Origin: Rhodococcus opacus
Lineage (GTDB): Bacteria; Actinomycetota; Actinomycetes; Mycobacteriales; Mycobacteriaceae
Length of the DNA stretch: 64,000 nucleotides
Assembly (NCBI RefSeq): GCF_012396235.1
Contig: NZ_JAAXPA010000031.1
Coordinates: 42,877 to 106,876 of the forward strand
Direction of reading: 5' to 3'
Shown: piece by piece, positions 34,487 to 43,300 of the stretch
Layout of the letters: the number at the start of each line of letters is the position of its first letter
How positions within the stretch are numbered: position 1 is the first letter of the stretch
The notes under the pieces: model-generated
Databases searched by the model: none
Seen by the model: the letters and a program-made list of their open reading frames with translations, nothing else
Told to the model about the DNA's origin: nothing
Translations under genes and position numbers: made by a program

Positions 34487-37400
34487 ATGAATGCCCTGAC
34501 GATCACGTTGGGCACCATCGGCGTGCTGCTGAGCCTCGTATGTTGGTTCTCCTTCATCACTGGCGCATTGAAGATGGTCAACGTCGTCCGGATCGGCCAG
34601 TCGGCCCCGGACCGATGGCGCCCCTTCTTCCCGCGCTTCAAGCAGATGTGCGTCGAGTTCATCGCGCACACCCGCATGAGCAAGTTCCGCACCGTCGGCT
34701 GGGCTCACTGGCTGGTCATGGTCGGCTTCATGCTCGGAGCCATCGTGTGGTTCGAGGCGTACGGGCAGACGTTCGACCCGGCGTTCCACTGGCCGCTGGT
34801 CGGCAACACCGCCGTCTACCACTTCATCGACGAGATCCTGGGTCTCGGCACGGTCATCGGTATCACCACACTGATCGTGATCCGCCAGCTCAACCACCCC
34901 CGCGTGCCCGCCCGGCTGTCCCGTTTCAGTGGTTCCGACTTCAAGGCCGCGTACTTCGTCGAGGCCGTCGTCCTCATCGAGGGCCTGGGCATGATCTTCG
35001 TGAAGGCCGGCAAGATCGCCACCTACGGCCACGCCAACCCGTGGACCGACTTCTTCACGATGAACCTCGCGAAGCTGCTGCCCGCGAGCCCGAACATGGT
35101 CGCGTTCTTCGCCTTCGTCAAGCTGATGTCGGGCATGATCTGGCTCTACGTCGTCGGCCGCAACATCACCTGGGGTGTCGCCTGGCACCGGTTCGCGGCG
35201 TTCGCGAACATCTACTTCAAGCGTGAGGACGACGGCGACGTCGCCCTCGGTGCGGCCAAGCCCATGATGTCGGGCGGCAAGCCCATCAACATGGAGGACG
35301 CCGATCCGGATACCGACACGTTCGGCGCCGGCAACATCGAGGACTTCTCCTGGAAGGGCTGGCTGGACTTCACCACCTGCACCGAGTGCGGGCGCTGCCA
35401 GTCGCAGTGTCCCGCGTGGAACACCGGCAAGCCGCTGTCGCCGAAGCTGCTGATCACGTCGCTGCGCGACCACGGTTATGCGAAGGCCCCGTATCTGCTG
35501 GCCGGTGGCCGCAAGGACATGGGCGGCGACGAGGTAGGCCTGGTGAACGGTGACGGCGCCGTGGACGAGGCCAAGCTGGCTGCGATCCCCGAGGCTGCAC
35601 GCCAGGAGGCCGAGCGCAAGCTGGTCGGCGACACCGTCGAAGGCGAGCTGGCTCCGGTCATCGACGCCGAGACGCTGTGGAGCTGCACCAACTGTGGCGC
35701 GTGTGTCGAGCAGTGCCCCGTCGACATCGAGCACGTCGACCACATCATCGACATGCGCCGCTACCAGGTGCTGATCGAGTCGGAGTTCCCCTCCGAGCTG
35801 GCCGGCCTGTTCAAGAACCTCGAGAACAAGGGCAACCCCTGGGGTCAGAACTCCAAGGACCGTCTCAACTGGATCAATGAGATGGACTTCGAGATCCCGG
35901 TGTTCGGCCAGGATGCAGACAGCTTCGAGGACTACGAGTACCTCTTCTGGGTCGGCTGCGCCGGCGCCTACGAGGACCGCGCCAAGAAGACCACCAAGGC
36001 CGTCGCCGAGCTGCTCGCCACCGCCGGCGTGAAGTTCATGGTGCTCGGCGCCGACGAGACGTGCACCGGTGACTCCGCTCGCCGCGCAGGTAACGAATTC
36101 CTGTTCCAGCAGCTCGCCATGCAGAACATCGAGTTGCTGAACTCGGTCTTCGACGGCGTCGAGCAGCGCAAGCGCAAGATCGTCGTCACCTGCGCCCACT
36201 GCTTCAACGCGCTCGGCAACGAGTACCCGGAGGTCGGCGGCGAGTACGAGGTCGTTCACCACACTCAGCTGCTCAACCGCCTGGTCCGCCAGAAGAAGCT
36301 GATTCCGGTCGCGTCCGTCGGTGAGGACGTCACCTACCACGACCCCTGCTTCCTCGGCCGCCACAACAAGGTCTACGACGCACCCCGCGAGTTGATGGAA
36401 GCCTCCGGCGCGAAGCTGAAGGAAATGCCCCGTCACGGCGAACGGTCCATGTGCTGTGGTGCCGGTGGTGCCCGCATGTGGATGGAAGAGAACATCGGCA
36501 AGCGCATCAACATCGACCGGGTCGACGAGGCGCTCAGCACGGATCCGAAGAAGATCGCGACCGGCTGCCCGTTCTGCCGCGTCATGCTCACCGACGGCGT
36601 CACGGCTCGCCAGGAGTCCGGTCAGGGCGAGGGTGTCGAGGTCGTCGACGTCGCCCAGCTGATGCTCTCGTCCATCACGCGTCTCGAGCCCGAGAAGCTG
36701 AGCGAGAACATCACGGTCATCCCCCGCGAGAAGCCGGCCGAGCCGGCAGGATCGCCGGCAGCAGCCGAGGCCAAGGCCGAGGTGGTGGAGAAGGAGCGCG
36801 TCGAGGAGGTCGAGGAGGCCGCTGCAACGCCGGCCGCCACGGAAGCTCCCGCGGGCAAGGGCCTGGCGATGAAGGGCCTGGCCAAGGCACCCGGGGCGAA
36901 GGCACCCGGCGCCAAGGCACCCGGCAAGGGGCTCGGCATGGCAGGCGGGGCGAAGGCACCCGGCGCCAAGAAGGCTGCTCCTGCTACGGCCGAGGCTGCC
37001 GGTACGGAGGCGCCCGCAGCGGAGGCACCCAAGCCCAAGGGCCTCGGACTCGCCGGCGGCGCGAAGGCACCGGGCGGCAAGGGTCTGCAGATGAAGGGTG
37101 CCGCCAAGGCTCCCGGCGCGAAGGCCGCCGCTCCGGCTGCCGAAGCACCGGCGACAGAGGCTCCCGCAGCGGAAACCCCTGCTCAGGACGCCCCCGCGGC
37201 GAAGCAGAAGGGACTCGGACTCGCGTCCAGCGCCAAGGCACCGGGCAAGGGTCTGCAGATGAAGGGCAAGGCGAAGGCTCCCGGCGCGAAGGCCGCTCCC
37301 GCGGACGCTCCCGCCGAGCCGGCAATCGCCGAACCCCAGGCTGCCGAGCCCCAGGCTTTCGAACCGCAGGTCGCCGACACGTCCTCCGCTTCGGAGGCCC

Positions 37401-37720
37401 CCGCTGCCGAGGCGCCGAAGGCTCCCCCGGTGGCGAAGGCCGGTGGGCTCGGCTTCAAGAGCGGCGCCAAGGCTCCCGGAGCTCACAAGGCCGCGGCCCC
37501 CAAGGCCGCAGCTCCGAAGGCCGAAGCACCCGCGGCCGAGGCTCCCGCAGCTGAAGCACCGAAGGCCGAGGCAACCGAGACCGCGGCTCCGAAGGTCGAG
37601 GAGTCGAACGGCGACGGATCCAACGGCAAGGCACCGGAAACGGTGAAGGCTCCGCCACCGGCCAAGCCTGGCGGACTCGGTTTCAAGGCAGGCGCGAAGG
37701 CACCTGGCCGGAAGAGCTAG
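34487..37720 (+). CDS. etfD: EtfD-type membrane iron-sulfur oxidoreductase with long repeat tail
   Basis: 1077 residues. Residues 1-235 hold about five membrane helices of the NarI/HdrE-like haem-b type. Two 4Fe-4S motifs follow (CTECGRCQSQCP from C298; CTNCGACVEQCP from C400), then two cysteine-rich CCG-type domains (VTCAHCFNALG and YHDPCFLGRHN...SMCCGAGG). This is the layout of M. tuberculosis Rv0338c/EtfD, which takes electrons from the electron-transfer flavoprotein of fatty-acid oxidation to quinone. From about 747 to the end the protein is a 330-residue tail of Lys/Ala/Pro/Gly repeats (KGLGLAGGAKAPG-like words). The AAAGG site supports the ATG. A U-tract terminator follows. Regulation through TTAC-N5-GGTA sites is suggested. 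Confidence 0.85.
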   Translation: MNALTITLGTIGVLLSLVCWFSFITGALKMVNVVRIGQSAPDRWRPFFPRFKQMCVEFIAHTRMSKFRTVGWAHWLVMVGFMLGAIVWFEAYGQTFDPAFHWPLVGNTAVYHFIDEILGLGTVIGITTLIVIRQLNHPRVPARLSRFSGSDFKAAYFVEAVVLIEGLGMIFVKAGKIATYGHANPWTDFFTMNLAKLLPASPNMVAFFAFVKLMSGMIWLYVVGRNITWGVAWHRFAAFANIYFKREDDGDVALGAAKPMMSGGKPINMEDADPDTDTFGAGNIEDFSWKGWLDFTTCTECGRCQSQCPAWNTGKPLSPKLLITSLRDHGYAKAPYLLAGGRKDMGGDEVGLVNGDGAVDEAKLAAIPEAARQEAERKLVGDTVEGELAPVIDAETLWSCTNCGACVEQCPVDIEHVDHIIDMRRYQVLIESEFPSELAGLFKNLENKGNPWGQNSKDRLNWINEMDFEIPVFGQDADSFEDYEYLFWVGCAGAYEDRAKKTTKAVAELLATAGVKFMVLGADETCTGDSARRAGNEFLFQQLAMQNIELLNSVFDGVEQRKRKIVVTCAHCFNALGNEYPEVGGEYEVVHHTQLLNRLVRQKKLIPVASVGEDVTYHDPCFLGRHNKVYDAPRELMEASGAKLKEMPRHGERSMCCGAGGARMWMEENIGKRINIDRVDEALSTDPKKIATGCPFCRVMLTDGVTARQESGQGEGVEVVDVAQLMLSSITRLEPEKLSENITVIPREKPAEPAGSPAAAEAKAEVVEKERVEEVEEAAATPAATEAPAGKGLAMKGLAKAPGAKAPGAKAPGKGLGMAGGAKAPGAKKAAPATAEAAGTEAPAAEAPKPKGLGLAGGAKAPGGKGLQMKGAAKAPGAKAAAPAAEAPATEAPAAETPAQDAPAAKQKGLGLASSAKAPGKGLQMKGKAKAPGAKAAPADAPAEPAIAEPQAAEPQAFEPQVADTSSASEAPAAEAPKAPPVAKAGGLGFKSGAKAPGAHKAAAPKAAAPKAEAPAAEAPAAEAPKAEATETAAPKVEESNGDGSNGKAPETVKAPPPAKPGGLGFKAGAKAPGRKS

Positions 37721-37740
37721 CCGACAGCAGTGAACAGCAG

Positions 37741-37774
37741 CGCCCCCACCGATCACGGTGGGGGCGCCGCTGTT
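37741..37774 (+). terminator. Rho-independent terminator of etfD
   Basis: An 11-bp perfect stem CGCCCCCACCG/CGGTGGGGGCG (37741-37751, 37756-37766) with a 4-base loop, followed by a short T-run (TGTTTT), 20 bases after the etfD stop. Confidence 0.88.
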
Positions 37775-37814
37775 TTCCGTGACGGCCCGCGTTGCGCACG
37801 GCGTAACCTCCGAC

Positions 37815-38159
37815 ATGATGACTTCGGGCGCCGATCTCACTTTTCGCCGCGCCGCCACGTACACGGTGGCGGTCATGGGCGGTGCAGTGGTCGTTGCGCT
37901 CCTCTCGGTCGCGTGGATGTCGATCGGGTCCGGTGACTGCGCCGAGTCGATGATGGAGTGTGCCCGCGGAGAAAAGTACGTCCTTGTCTTCGGCCCACCC
38001 GCGTTGCTGCTCGTGGGCGGGGTCGGAGCTTTCGTGCAGACCTACCGGGTCTGGCGGGCCGGTGGCCGGTGGCAGGTCTGGCAGGGAGCGGGCTGGATGT
38101 TGTTCGTGTTCATGCTCATCTACGCCTCACTGTCGGCTGGCGCTCTCACCGAGATCTGA
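37815..38159 (+). CDS. Small membrane protein of unknown function
   Basis: 114 residues with three predicted membrane helices (TYTVAVMGGAVVVALLSVAW; VFGPPALLLVGGVGAFVQTY; GWMLFVFMLIYASLSAGALT) and two cysteines in the first loop (GDCAESMMECARG) that could form a disulphide. The ATG at 37815 is chosen; an earlier in-frame GTG (37758) lies inside the etfD terminator. No ribosome site stands out. It converges on the Hsp70-like gene with a one-base gap. I do not recognise the family. Confidence 0.6.
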   Translation: MMTSGADLTFRRAATYTVAVMGGAVVVALLSVAWMSIGSGDCAESMMECARGEKYVLVFGPPALLLVGGVGAFVQTYRVWRAGGRWQVWQGAGWMLFVFMLIYASLSAGALTEI

Positions 38160-38160
38160 C

Positions 38161-39669
38161 CTACCGTGGTCCGGCTCCGCCGCGGCCCGGCGTTCCGCCG
38201 CCCATCGGCTGGGCGGGTGCCGGGTTCTGCACGGTGTATTCCTGCACGGTGCCGTCCTGTGAAGTGTCGTCCTGCGCAGTCTCGTCGGCGGACGATGCCT
38301 GTTCGACGGACGAGGTTGTGGTGGTCGTTGCCGAGGGCGTGTCGTCCCGGCCGACCAGTAGGGTTGCCGCCGCTCCTGCGCCGAGGAGGACGAGCGCGGC
38401 GGCGCTTGCCGCAACCATCCATCCCCGGATACCGGACTTCTGTGTCTTCCTCACCGGCACACTGGTCGGCGCGACGCGTCGGGTCGGCGCCTCGGCCGAT
38501 GCGGACGGGGGCAGCACGCGCGACGCTGCCGCCACGATCGGTCGTGGCGCCGCCGGTGGTTTCACCCGCGGTCCCGGTGCCGACATCACCCGGGAACCCG
38601 ACTGTTGTAGCGATGCCCGCTCGGCGATGGCCGCCGCACCGCGGGCGGACGCGGTCGCCGGCTCGGGTGACGCGACGAGTGCGACGTTCACGGCCGTCGA
38701 GAGCAGTTCCGTCACGAGCGGGACCGCCGCTCCGCCGCCGAGGAGGACGACGGCGTCGACTGGGGTGCCGGTCTCGTCGAGGCGTTCGAGTTCGCGGGCC
38801 ACCGTGTTCGCGGCGCCGGTGAGTGATCCGCGGATTACTTCCTCGAATTCGGAACGCATGACGCGTATCTGGCGTCGGATGCCGGGAAGCGCGACGGTCA
38901 CCACGGCAGACGTGTCTTGCGACAACCGCTCTTTCGCACTCCGGCAGCGGGCGGCGAGTTCGGTCAGCGCGCCGCGGTGGGCAGGATCGTCTACGTCGAA
39001 GTCCGGGTTCGCGTTCTGGACGAGCGCGACCACATGTCCCATCAGCAGCCGGTCGGCGTGGTCTCCGCTGAAGTCGGTGCTCCGCGTCGATCGGACCACA
39101 CCGAATTCGGCGCCGCGCCTCGTGGCCAGGGTCAGGTCGAGGGAATGGGCTCCGACGTCGCACAGCAGCAGTGTCGAGAATTCGTCGAGTTTCTCGACCC
39201 GGGAGATCCATGTCAGTGCAGCAGTGGTTTCGGGGATCACCGTGACCGTGCGATTCTGCAAGAGGCCCCATCGTCGGATCTCGTCCTCGAGTTCCTCGAC
39301 GGCGTATCCCGACCAGGCTGCGGGAGCCGCGACCACCACATGGTCGGGCACCGGGGTGCGGCCACGAATGAGGCAGTCGAGCGCGGTGGTCACCAGCTGC
39401 ACGGCCGGGGTCCGGGTCCCGTCGTCGCCGATCACCGGAACGGGATCGCCGACCCTGTCGATGAAGTCACGAAACACGATGCTGCCCTGAGGAAGCGGTC
39501 CGCTGCGGTGCGGGCCGAGGGTGGGTGCGCTGCTCGACGACAGCGCGAGGTCGGCCGAGTGCCGCACCACCGTGAATCCGTCGTCCGCCCGGTGCGTCGG
39601 CGATTCACCGTGCATCTGCGCGGACACGAACGAGTCGGAACCCATACTGATCCCCATCGATGTCCGCAT
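38161..39669 (-). CDS. Membrane-anchored Hsp70/actin-fold protein, third paralogue
   Basis: 502 residues. Residues 1-350 are an Hsp70-like nucleotide-binding domain that keeps the phosphate-2 segment (LLLCDVGAHSLDLTL) and the adenosine loop (VVLLGGGAAVPLVTEL), though the N-terminal phosphate-1 strand is unusual (SDSFVSAQMHG). A Pro/Ala linker, basic residues KTQKSGIRGW, one membrane helix (about 415-437) and a 65-residue Thr/Ser/Gln-rich acidic tail follow. Same architecture as the gene at 22153. GGAG lies 8 bases before the ATG. It is divergent from an iniC-like fragment, so Hsp70-like and dynamin-like genes are neighbours here too. Confidence 0.78.
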   Translation of the reverse strand: MRTSMGISMGSDSFVSAQMHGESPTHRADDGFTVVRHSADLALSSSSAPTLGPHRSGPLPQGSIVFRDFIDRVGDPVPVIGDDGTRTPAVQLVTTALDCLIRGRTPVPDHVVVAAPAAWSGYAVEELEDEIRRWGLLQNRTVTVIPETTAALTWISRVEKLDEFSTLLLCDVGAHSLDLTLATRRGAEFGVVRSTRSTDFSGDHADRLLMGHVVALVQNANPDFDVDDPAHRGALTELAARCRSAKERLSQDTSAVVTVALPGIRRQIRVMRSEFEEVIRGSLTGAANTVARELERLDETGTPVDAVVLLGGGAAVPLVTELLSTAVNVALVASPEPATASARGAAAIAERASLQQSGSRVMSAPGPRVKPPAAPRPIVAAASRVLPPSASAEAPTRRVAPTSVPVRKTQKSGIRGWMVAASAAALVLLGAGAAATLLVGRDDTPSATTTTTSSVEQASSADETAQDDTSQDGTVQEYTVQNPAPAQPMGGGTPGRGGAGPR

Positions 39670-39818
39670 GTCGTGATCTCCGTTCCGTGGTGACGGCAGG
39701 CGCCTTTCCTGCCGATCGAAACGCTAGACCGCCTTCCTGTGCCGACCGCTGTGTGCTTGCTGCGATGTTCCTGTGTACGTGGCTTCGCGCGCCCCTAGGG
39801 AAGGTGCAGCGTCCTCCC

Positions 39819-40315
39819 ATGGTGCGTTCGGTCAGCCGGTTCACCACCGAGGACGCCGATCTCCTGCTGTCGCCCCGGCAACGACGCGACCTTCTCGACT
39901 GTTTCGGCCTCTTCGGTATCCGGTTCGCGGTCAGGCTGATTCGCGCGGGCGCGACCGACGCGCCGGCACTGGCCCACGAGCTGACGGCGCACAGTGGTCT
40001 CGAGGACCTTCGCCGCACACTGCATCTGCAGTTCGGTCAGCGCAGCACCGAACTGAAGGCACACTCGGCGCTCAGATCGCTGAAGGCCACGCTGGCCCGC
40101 ACACCGTCGTCGGCGAGCCGCAGCCTGGGCAGCGCTGCCGATCGGCTGCTCGCAGACACCCACGTGTTCCGGGAACTGCGGGTGTTGTCGGGACTGCGCA
40201 CCAGCGGTCTGCAGTTGCGGGACACGGCCGTCGTCCTGCTCGAGCGGGTGCTCGGCGGCGAGGGCATGTCGCCGCACACGCGGCGCGGTCCTGCGAGGCC
40301 ATGCTCGCGCGCTGA
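39819..40315 (+). pseudogene. Decayed fragment of an iniC-like dynamin gene
   Basis: The stretch DCFGLFGIRFAVRLIRAG...SGLEDLRRTLHLQFGQRSTE...DTHVFRELRVLSGLRTSG aligns colinearly with residues about 288-435 of IniC at 14946-16442 (DRFGLFGIRMAVTLIRLG, LDELRQVIDIQFGQRTDQ). The whole GTPase domain with its P-loop is missing, and after about 40280 the family reading is lost; a shift into the frame ending at 40315 may restore a short end. No good ribosome site. A remnant of a second iniC-type gene or of a duplicated ini locus. Confidence 0.7.
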
Positions 40316-40350
40316 CGCTCAGCGTCGGGCGACTCGCCTGACCTGTTCGC

Positions 40351-43300
40351 TCACGATGTTGATTGCTCTCTCAGGGCCTGGTTCACGATCGGGCCGACGA
40401 CGGCGAGAGCGTCGGGTGACGTCATCTGCCAATGTGTGACAGGCACGGCGTGGTTGTGCACTACCCCCGTGACCGCGTTCTCCCATCCGCGGGCCGCCCT
40501 CCCGCCGGTGGCATCGTCGGCCGCCGCGGTGAAGAACACAATGTCTCCGTCGAAGCATGCAGGCCGGTACTCCGACATCAACCTCGAGTTTCGGTCCGCC
40601 GCCGACACGAGCCGCCTCACGACCTTCTCGGTGTGCTCTACGGAGTGCCCGGATATTTCGGCCAGCGCGACCGCGACACCACCGAGGCTCGGGTCGGAGA
40701 TGCGCTCGACTGCTGTCGCTTCGATACCGAACCCACCCAGCAACTCACGCACCGAGACATCCGTGGGCGACCCTTCCTCGACCGCCGTCGCGCCGGCGAA
40801 GCTGTCCATCATGGCCAGCAATTCCACACCCTCGCCGGCTGCCTGAATCTGGACCGCCATCGCATGGGCGATGACACCGCCGAGTGACCAGCCGAGCAAT
40901 CGGTACGGACCGGATGGTCGGATCTGGCGGATCTCACGGACGTACCGGTCCGCAAGTTCATCGAGAGACTCCGGAAGATAGCCGTCCTCGAGAATCGACG
41001 GACTCTGGATGCCGTAGATCGGCAGATCAGGTTCGATGTACTGACGCAGACCCGAATAGCACCACGACAGTCCGACGATGGGATGGATACAAAACAGCGG
41101 CGCTCCCTCTTCACCGTCCGCTCGGATCCGAAGCAGCGGCCCGAACCCTTCCTCCACCGGACCCGTGGCTCCGTTCTCGATCCGAGCGGCCAATGCTTCG
41201 ACGGCGGGATCCGTGAACAGCCACTGCAACGGAACTGCCGCACTCAGGTCTTGCTTCAGTCGGGCGACGATCCTGGGCGCGACCAGGGAATTGCCGCCCA
41301 ACGCGAAGAAGTCGTCATCCAGCCCCACCTGTTCGACACCGAGAATGTCGGTGAAGGCCGAGGTCACGATTCGCTCGACGCGCGTCGTCGGCCCCCGGAA
41401 CTCCCGCTTCGTGAACGCCGGGGCAGGCAAGGCGTTCCGATCCAGCTTGCCGCTCGCGGTCAGAGGCAATTCGTCGAGCACCATCAGCACATCCGGCACC
41501 ATGTACTGGGGCAGCGACCTGCCGGCCGTGGCACGGACCGATTCCACGTCGATCAACCGACCCCCTGTGGGGACCACGTACCCGACCAGCTGCTGACCGA
41601 ACTCGCCGTCGTGCACGATCACAGCGGCCTGCACGATCGTCTGCTGCGCCACCAGCGCGGTCTCGATCTCGCCGAGCTCGATACGCAGCCCGCGCACCTT
41701 CACCTGAGAGTCCAGCCGACCCAGATACATCAGCTGTCCGCGTGGGTTCCACTTGACCACGTCCCCCGTGCGATAGAGACGCGTCCCTGCTGCCCCGAAC
41801 GGATCGGCCACGAATCGCTCCGCCGTCAGCCGCTGGCGGCGATGATAGCCGCGAGACAGCTGCACTCCTGCCAGATACAGCTCTCCTTCGACCCCGATGG
41901 GCACCGGGTGGAGACGTCGATCCAAGACCAGTGCGGTGGTGTTCCAAACAGGTTCACCAATCGGGACCGATTCCCGCTCGAGTCCGTCGCATCGGTGGGA
42001 CGTCGCAGTGACCGCATATTCCGTGGGACCGTACTTGTTGTCGAGACGAGCCTTCGACCGCGACGCACATCGCGCAGACAACTCCACCGGCAATTCTTCC
42101 CCACCGGCAAAAACACACCGCAACGAATCCGGTAGACACGCCTCCGGATCGGCCAGGAGCGCCGCCAGCATCGACGGTACGAACGCGGCCACGGTAACAC
42201 CGGAGTCTTGCATCAGTGACAGCAGATAGTCCGGATCCCGATGACCGTCTGGACGCGCGACGATCATCCGGGCACCGACGGCCAGCGGAACCAGTAATTC
42301 CCACATCGACACGTCGAACGTCACCGGCGTCTTCTGCACCACGACATCGGAGTCGCCGAGCTCGTATTCGGCTGCCAACCAGGACATTTGGTTGACAATC
42401 GCGCGATGGCTGACCGAAACCCCTTTGGGCCGCCCGGTCGATCCAGATGTAAAGATCACGTACGCCAGATTTTCCGGCCGTGCGGGCGTCACGACTTCGG
42501 ACTCCCCAACCGGCTCGGACGAATACACCGACAAATCGAGGGCGTCAACGTTCAGCACTCGATTCCGGGACGTGTCGAATCCGTCTCGGGAGGTGGACAG
42601 GACGCAGACGGGTCCCGTGGTTTCCAGGATGTAGTCGTTGCGTGCCGGGGGTTGATCAGGGTCCAACGGCACGAATGCAGCACCCGCTCGGAGCACCGCG
42701 TAAATTCCTGTCACCAACTCCAGCGACCGGCGCATCCCCAATGCCACCAACGACTCCGGTCCTACACCCTCGTCGATCAATCTTCGAGCCAATCGGTTCA
42801 CCCGAGCAGAGAACTCGGCATACGACAGCGACTCGTTGTCGTACACGATTGCCACCGCGTCCGGTGTTCGGGCCACCTGCGCATCGAATCCGTCGAGCAG
42901 CAGTCCATCCGGGACGTCGCGTCCCGTGATGTTCCACTCGCGCAGCATCTGACGCCGCTCGTTCTCTTCGACGATCGAGATGTCGCCCACCGGCATCATC
43001 GGATCATCCACCACCGCTTCGAGAATTCGCACGAACCTGCGCGCGATCTCGCGCACCGTCGCGCCGTCGAACACATCCGTCGCGTAGGACAGCCTTCCCA
43101 CGAATCCACCCCCGCCATCTGCCGACTCACCCACAGTCATCGACAGGTCGAACTGCACCGCTTGCCGATCGACCTCCACCGGCGAGACCGTCAATCCCGG
43201 AAGCTCCACCGCCGGCCGACTGAAGTTCTGAAACGCCAACATCACCTGGAACAACGGAGAGAACGACTGAGACCGAATCGGATTCAGCTTTTCCACCAAT

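Noticed and set aside
34487..37720. EtfD tail as an H1-like histone fused by misassembly
   Set aside because: The tail is in the same frame without a break, repeats change gradually, and the terminator follows directly; an extended tail is the simpler reading.
38161..39669. Calling the Hsp70-like genes dnaK
   Set aside because: No substrate-binding domain and no EEVD-like end; a membrane helix and low-complexity tail are present instead.
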